A stretch of DNA of 64,000 nucleotides from Styela clava (taxonomy: Eukaryota > Chordata > Ascidiacea > Stolidobranchia > Styelidae). The position numbers and the translations under genes were made by a program. Under the pieces are notes generated by a model. That model saw only the letters and a list, made by a program, of their open reading frames with translations, had not been told where the DNA came from and made no database searches. This document shows positions 57,772-64,000 of the stretch, one piece after another; the stretch's first letter is position 1, and each line of letters opens with the position of its first letter. The stretch is from positions 9,755,383 to 9,819,382 of the forward strand of contig NC_135252.1 in assembly GCF_964204865.1 (NCBI RefSeq), in the 5' to 3' direction.

Positions 57772-60700
57772 TCAGCTTTTGATGACGTGCTCATTTTTTT
57801 CTGTACATGACTGAAGTTCTGGTGCTCTGTCGTTAACTTTGCACTTCCCAGTTTGAGAAAGTTTAGAGCAATTTGTTTCTTCGACAATTGGTTCCTTTTG
57901 ACAGGGACAGGCTTCTGCATCTTCTTCACAGACCCCATCGTCTTTCATAGCTCGCTCTGCAAAGCAAAAGAACGATGGCCCTTTAAATGAGCAGCTCAAG
58001 TACCTTACTGAATTGTCGGCACTCCCGTAGTGTGTGTACCAGGTTAGGGTTAGGCCATAATTTTATTCCGATGATCCTTATTTCAGTTCTATTACGAGTT
58101 CGGGGACTGTCTGTGTTAGCCTAATGAATATAAATACTTCCTGCGCATAGGCTTCCCGTCCCTTTACACAACTTGATGTAAGGTAGGCGAAACAAAATAG
58201 TTACCTCCATATTGGTACACAAACTTCTGAAACGCCGAATTTTCTATAGTTCTTTGTTCGTTAGCAATTATTGGTATACCTAGTTGATTGTTGAAGCGAA
58301 AGTAACTTGAGATAAAATGGATCCAGTGCTTAACATTTTCTATGCATCGATTCTGTGCAATCTTAATAAAATTATGAAAATATAAACCTCTCTTGCATGT
58401 AATGCAATCGGCACCGTTGGCGCATACTCTCGCTGCTTTTTTGTGGCATTGTTGAATAAGTCTTGCTATGTCACTCCGTAGTTTTCCTAACATTGCAGTG
58501 TATATAAACGGATTGAGTAAACTTGAGATCGATGTCGTCATTTCTAATCCTGCTGCTGTATTCGGTGCTAAAGTAGACGCATAATACAACCTTTGCTCAA
58601 GATAACCTAAAAAAAGAAGATATAATAAATACGGATTTAGGATAATTATAGTAGCAAGGATGACAAAAATTAAAACAAGATCAATGACTAACTACTCATG
58701 AATCCGAAACTGAAAACTAATTTCAGCGTTTCCCACAGAAATACAAGTTGCACTTCAAAAATATAGACAGAAGATTTCCAGTTGTATTAAAATGAAATAA
58801 TATTAGTTTCAACTCTGCCATTGTCATGAACGCCATAGAAACAGAATTGGAAATGATTTGTGCAAAAGCAAGTTTCCAAACAGCGTCCGTAGGACAAACA
58901 TCAATGGATAACTTTGAGTAGTGTTCATGTAGCTAATTTCGTATTTCAAAGCATCCAACTAGAGTGAAAGGCGATTAATCGCATTACCGCCACTTTATAA
59001 ACTAACGTTACACCTCTCAAGGCAATAATGAGATTTTTGCAACGCAATACATTTACGTAATAGCCCAAACTGGAGGTTAATCATATTTTAACTCGTGTAT
59101 GTTTCATGGTACATCGCCGCAAAAATCCGCATAAATTTAATAATATGGCATTATACGTCTTTGTTCAAGGCTTCCTATAGGGTCGACAAACAAATTCGAT
59201 TACCAATAACAGGTCAGAAAATGCATCAAGGTTGCTTACGTCAAGAGCTTATTGAACGATTCCAAGGTCTAAGGGTAATTGATTATTCATGTAACAAGCC
59301 AGGTGATTGATTACCTGAATATTAAATCTGTAATAGCACTTGCCACGAAGAGCTGATTTAATTTTCGACCCGGATTTTCATACAGCGATCGAACAATTAC
59401 CTAGGCGAACAACAAGCAAGAAATATATAAGCTCACGGGCACCATTGCCGTTTTAAATTTATTATTTTCGTGCAAGGGTCCTTATGCACTGATTTTATTG
59501 TTCGGAGCAGAGTCTAAGCGTGAAGTCTATGTCCATTTAGCATTAATTGAATAATCTGTTTAAAATAATTGATGCACAAGTTATACGAGTTAAATATGTT
59601 CCATATATATATTCTAAGAGAAATAGGTCTATCTCTTTTCCCACGACTAGACTTGATTCACATGGTCACCTAGGATGCTTTGAATGAACTTGATTCACTT
59701 TGAAAGACAATGTAACAACATATGGAACCTATACCACAGCGTAGATGATTCATTAAATCATATATACTAATTGCCATACCGTATTTATCGGATTTTGTGT
59801 GTATGGGAGTGCGTTCAATTCGTTTTATAACAGCAGGTCTTGGAATTGAGACTACAGCAAGTAAATAAACTTTAGGAGCTACAATCACAAAAACAATGTA
59901 TTGTATGTAAATAAAGGGTACGCGAAAAATTTGTATTGGCTTACCTCCTTCCGTGGTGAAGCTGAAGATAACATATGGAATTGTAGATATTGTCATAGTT
60001 AATGTGATTATTCCCACCAAAAGTGATGAATGGTCCCACGTCAATCCTGGCTTGTGCCTCAAAGTCAAAATGATGTCGCCACTCACAGCACGAACACTCT
60101 TTGTTTAAAAAAAATTCAAGAAATTAAAAATAAAAGAAAACGACGGAATTAGCATTTTAAGTTTCGTTAACTAGATGCCAATGTTGGATGGGAAGCTGGA
60201 TTGGTGCGTAAATCAATTACTCATAAACTTAACATGGTAGTCTAAATTTTAATTGTTATATTCACAAAAATTATTTAAAAAAGTTAGACCTAAGATTAAC
60301 ATATAGCGCTTTACTCTACCTTATTTTCACATTTTTAAATGAGTGTAGTTCTAACTGACCTTTCTAACAGTTGTTCTTATGAATATTGTCATCATGTTGC
60401 ATATAAGCATAAGACACCATGAAACAGTTATGCAAAAATTCAATATCAAGATGTATGACCGACTGTTTGGTGGACGAAGAAAGGAGCAATCCATTTTTCC
60501 GATTCCTTCTTCATGAGCAGAAAAACCTAAAACCACACACAAAAAATAAGCTATAATCTTGACTTGATAAGTAGTTGGTATAAGATTGGTATAAGATCCG
60601 CGTTAATGGCAGAAAGCGTAAATGATTCCATTATAAACATTTGATTAGCCTCTGAACATTGTCATTTTAATTCGCTGTTTTTTTTAATTGTTTATATTAT

Positions 60701-62722
60701 TTTTAAAATAAGCATATCTTCTCATTGCAAATATTTGGTAAAAATTTAAATAAAATATTCTTTTTTATAAAAAAAAATGAATCGACTCGGATAATGATGA
60801 ATTATTAGTGTGTTCGTTTTTGACAATATATTACGTACGTATATTACTATCACTCTAATTGCGCACATGAATACGTAGTATAGGTAGAATGATCTAACAA
60901 TTCATCATACTTTTTATATAGTGAAACATAATAATGAGATTTTACGTGTGCGAATATTGACTTCATCGTTGATACATAATCGGATTGTAAGATAAAAAAT
61001 ACGTTTCTGATTTATCGATCTTCTTAGTGCCCGCAATAAGTGTCATTATGCATTTGTATCGATTTTTCTCCGCTAAGTAAAATAAGTGCATGTACTAAGT
61101 TTACGCTTAATCCTAAGCTGCCATTGGCAACGTTAAATTTTGCACGTTATTCAGACCAACCGCGAAATAAAGCCTTTTATATACAAATGGTTGAAAAAAA
61201 CACAAACAATTTTTTTTTTTAACGAAAATTTTTATTGATGGTAATTTGTTAAAACACGAAAATATTAAGCGCTTGTTGATTGGGATTGCCGAAATAAAAT
61301 TATTGAAGGACAAAACATATTCATAAAATTTGTTATTGATGGATAAGATTGAAAATTATTAACGATCAGCATTGTTAGAATGATTTTAAAATTATTGGTA
61401 GAAACACTATTTTCTTTATTTTTCACCGGGAGTGAATTGTGAATCAATTTCTATCCTTAATCCAGGGGCCGAAAAGAATAAAATATTACTTATTTTGACC
61501 ACGAAGTTATATTCAAGATCAAGTTTGATTGCCGTTCGATTAAAACTTTAAAATTGATTTGATTTAAAACATACCAGAAATTAGTAAATGCATGATTAGC
61601 TTCAAAGGGTCGAAAAAAATTATGAAATAGAAATGCATACATGTATGAGCATAATATCTAATGACCATGATATTAGGTTTGTTACCTCAAAAAATCAATA
61701 AACATCAATAAAACTAATAACTTGTTCGATATGTGTAATTTGTAATTAGCTTGGAAATGAGAGCATTTTACACACTTATTAAACACATAAATTTAGAAAA
61801 AAAGATCCTTATTACAAAATATTATTTGCAAAAAAAAACATTTATTATTTTAAATTTATTATCTTAGAAAAGCTATTCTACACGTTTTGTTTTTAAACAA
61901 AAATTGCTTTCAATTTCTCAGCATCGATAAAATTTAATTGATTGTTTACTCAACAATTATAATAAAAAAATGCCTATTTTTATATGCTTTTTTACTTATT
62001 AGTCCATTGTAATAACTTACTTTTAAGACTGTCCATAACTGGAGTGATTTTTTCTTCAAGTATACTTATTTTATAAGTTTTGAAGTCATTAGTGCATCTC
62101 GTTATATGTTGATGACAGTGTATTTTCAACGGAGTCACAATAAAAGTTAATGTGAGAGCCCATATAAATCCAATGAGAACTCTTGTGGTTTTTGGACATC
62201 TCAAGGAAGGAAAACGTAAAAACGAAAATCGTCTGGGTCTCTCTGCTTCTATTGCCGCCGCCCTAGCAAGAGCTCTGGTGTAAGTCATTCGAAGAACCTG
62301 TGAAGATTTTCTAATAAGCTAGAATCGAAATAATACATCACATTGCTATAGCTGATATATATATCTATATATACTATTATGTAAAAAAAATCAATGTTAG
62401 ATTGCAGTACAGTTTTGTTGTTAGCTTCCTGTCATACATGACTTTCGGTTCTAATTTTGATCTTATGTATTTTCTCGGTAGAATTTATCATTCATAACTA
62501 AAAATATTTTTGTAACAACAAAGTATATCTTTGTAATACTTGAACAAATAAATGTTAGTTTAAACTGAACTCATTACAATATGAATCCTAAACTTAAAAG
62601 GCAAAGTACTTACAAGATTCAGCAAAGATGCACTAGCAAGAGCTGCAAAACAACTCCCGTGTATTACACCAGTTATCAGGTTATTAGCTATGTCTTTCAA
62701 TTCATTTTTGAGAAGACTCTCT
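57772..62722 (-). CDS. Class A (rhodopsin-like) GPCR, TM3 to C-terminus (6 exons, 5' exons not placed)
   Basis: Exons: 62722-62614 (TM3), 62297-62021 (loop 2 and TM4), 60526-60360 (TM5), 60098-59945 (TM6), 58606-58388 (TM7, helix 8), 58007-57772 (tail); phases agree and give 387 residues. TM4 has its Trp (GFIWALTL), TM6 its Pro (STIPYVIF), and TM7 the NPxxY motif (LLNPFIY) followed by an amphipathic helix 8 with a Cys. The DRY region at the end of TM3 reads LRMTYTR, so the Asp-Arg-Tyr switch is missing; TM5 lacks its usual Pro. The ligand is unknown; no subfamily is recognised. The tail exon is Cys- and Glu-rich. It was joined by phase across an intron holding an MITE; the TM7 exon could instead read on to a stop at 58164, which lies in the MITE. 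The first five exons are firm. Confidence 0.8.
58018..58236. mobile_element. hAT-like MITE (family with GG...CC ends), copy at GPCR tail
   Basis: Ends GGCACTCCCGTAGTGTGTGTACC against the complement of GGTACACAAACTTCTGAAACGCC; 8-bp flanks gaattgtc (58010-58017) and gaattttc (58237-58244) differ at one base. The core ACCAGGTTAGGGTTAGGCC is shared with 21782 and 33179. It lies just upstream of the tail-exon acceptor. Confidence 0.85.
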
Positions 62723-63967
62723 CTGTAAATAGAATATAATAAAATGTTTAACGAATTAGACGTATGACGTTAATGATGCTTAGTAAGATACATTATTATT
62801 AATAATAATTTGCTAAAGGTTTCACGCCCGCACATGCAAACAAATTTCAGCAAATATTTTAGTAATAAATACGTAGAATCTAATATAAACTTAGATGGAG
62901 ATAATGAAAATATTGAAAGCAATACTAAACGATCCCGTTTTATCATTGTTTGTTTACTACTGTAGACAGGGCGCTGCATCATGATGAGTGTCTTAAATTG
63001 TTGGTGACCAATAAATAAATTTATTGGAATAATTTGAAGGAAAATTTTATACCAATCTAGAAAAAAATCGACGAAACTTATGTAACTAATAATCAGATTG
63101 ATATTGAAACAAGTTTCATGTACCCGTATCCACTTCAAGGTAGACAGTTTGAACTTGCGGCTCTGCCTAATTTACAGAATTATGCCTTTGTTGGGCTTGG
63201 TTTCAATATTAGGCAATTTTTAACTTGGCCAAAGATATTACTTGATGTTTGAAACCCCACAAACATTATAAAACAGCATAAGCAATGTTTTAGAAACGAC
63301 AACAACATGGCTATACATTTATAGTGATGATATTACTATTTCAATTCCATTTCTTGTTTGTGACTTGGATATAAATATGAAGAATAATAGTTTATTGAGG
63401 TTATGCACGCTCCACGAATCCACATGACCTTAGCAATTTCACACCACGGGGACAGAAAGATTGAATTCAGTTTATAAAGCGCCAATCGTATTTAATTTAC
63501 AATATTTAGGATAAATGAGAATATGACACGGTAAACAACGCTGTATTCTATCGGGCGTTTACCTCTTGAAGATCCTAATCACGCGGCAAAAAACTTGAGA
63601 TATAAAATATTAATCAAGGCGTGCTTAAATCGAAAGAGCATTCTTCACAGGCCATGGATATTTTTAATTAATTCAGGATGGAAATTTTAGTCCGGCATTA
63701 GCCACCAACCCGATAAATAATGGATTTTGGACTGTAATAATGGACTGTGGGATCATAAGTCATCGAGTCACAAAAATATAGGAAATTTTGTGACAGATTA
63801 AATTTTTGTGTTGACGAAAGTATCTTAATGTATTCTAAGTATAAATAATGGCTGCTATATACTATACCAAATCAGTAAACTCAAATATGTTTGCACTGTC
63901 TAATACCGACTACATCTGTCTTGTGAAGTGGTTTGGTTCAACGGGTTCAAAATTGTGCTACTGTGAC
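62723..63967. other. 5' side of the GPCR, exons uncertain
   Basis: A minus-strand frame around 63165-63020 could follow an attag acceptor. It has a basic stretch (RQSRKFKLSTLKWIRVH) and then a hydrophobic, Asp-bearing segment (NLIISYISFVDFFLDWYK) like loop 1 and TM2. No donor in the right phase joins it to the TM3 exon without a stop, so I do not call it. The rest is AT-rich with nothing recognised. Confidence 0.3.
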
Positions 63968-63968
63968 T

Positions 63969-64000
63969 TATTGGACACGTAGTGGACATAACGATCGTTT
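63969..64000 (-). repeat. Inverted copy of the array motif at the window edge
   Basis: The last 32 bases are the reverse complement of aaacgatcgttatgtccact and the following acgtgtccaata, the motif that occurs near 43193-43217, 44513-44541 and (one change) 44577-44603. An inverted array member may continue beyond the window. Confidence 0.8.

Overview
The window reads as an AT-rich animal genome with small exons, GT-AG introns of a few hundred bases, tRNA-derived SINEs and several hAT-type DNA transposons. The gene content (a mannose-receptor-like protein with fibronectin type II, kringle and ShK modules, a CALCOCO/TAX1BP1-like zinc finger and a rhodopsin-family GPCR) fits an invertebrate chordate, most likely a tunicate. 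That placement is inferred from gene content and genome style; no diagnostic marker proves it. All exon models were built by hand from splice signals, reading frame and phase.

Layout. 1-8.5 kb: the last eight exons (+ strand) of a disordered protein ending in a UBZ-type zinc finger, with a long 3' UTR; introns hold SINE copies and one complete hAT MITE. 8.8-9.0 kb: a possible 53-residue membrane protein on the - strand. 10.2-26.9 kb: a complete 33-exon receptor gene (+). The exon lengths sum to 4800 nt, exactly 1600 codons, with every junction in phase. The protein has a signal peptide, a Thr/Pro stalk, a fibronectin type II domain, CTLD1, a kringle, CTLD2-6, an ShK-type domain, CTLD7-8, one membrane span and a 61-residue tail.

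25.2-55.5 kb is a tandem duplication. A unit of about 11.9 kb starts in the middle of a CTLD8 exon. It carries the 3' end of the receptor gene (about 3.0 kb) plus about 8.8 kb of other DNA. That DNA holds a two-exon gene (- strand) whose N-terminus resembles the plasminogen receptor PLGRKT, and a broken paralogue of it. The unit occurs at about 25.17-37.05 kb (A) and again at 37.05-52.49 kb (B). Copy B is longer because a 3.6-kb satellite-like array sits inside it, in which a 60-codon open frame is kept intact three times. A third, partial copy (C, 52.49-55.5 kb) runs only to a nested pair of hAT elements. The receptor therefore has one 5' end and three nearly identical sets of terminal exons.

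57.1-64 kb: a class A GPCR (- strand) from TM3 through TM7 and the tail; its 5' exons are not confidently placed and may lie beyond the window. The last 32 bases are an inverted copy of the array motif at 43-44.6 kb, so another array member probably begins at the edge.

What stands out: the unusual receptor architecture with mannose-type calcium sites in CTLD4 and CTLD5 (the positions that bind sugar in vertebrate MRC1); the triplicated receptor 3' end with breakpoints in a coding exon and in a hAT terminus; a PLGRKT-like gene beside a kringle-bearing receptor; and the array with its conserved short frame.
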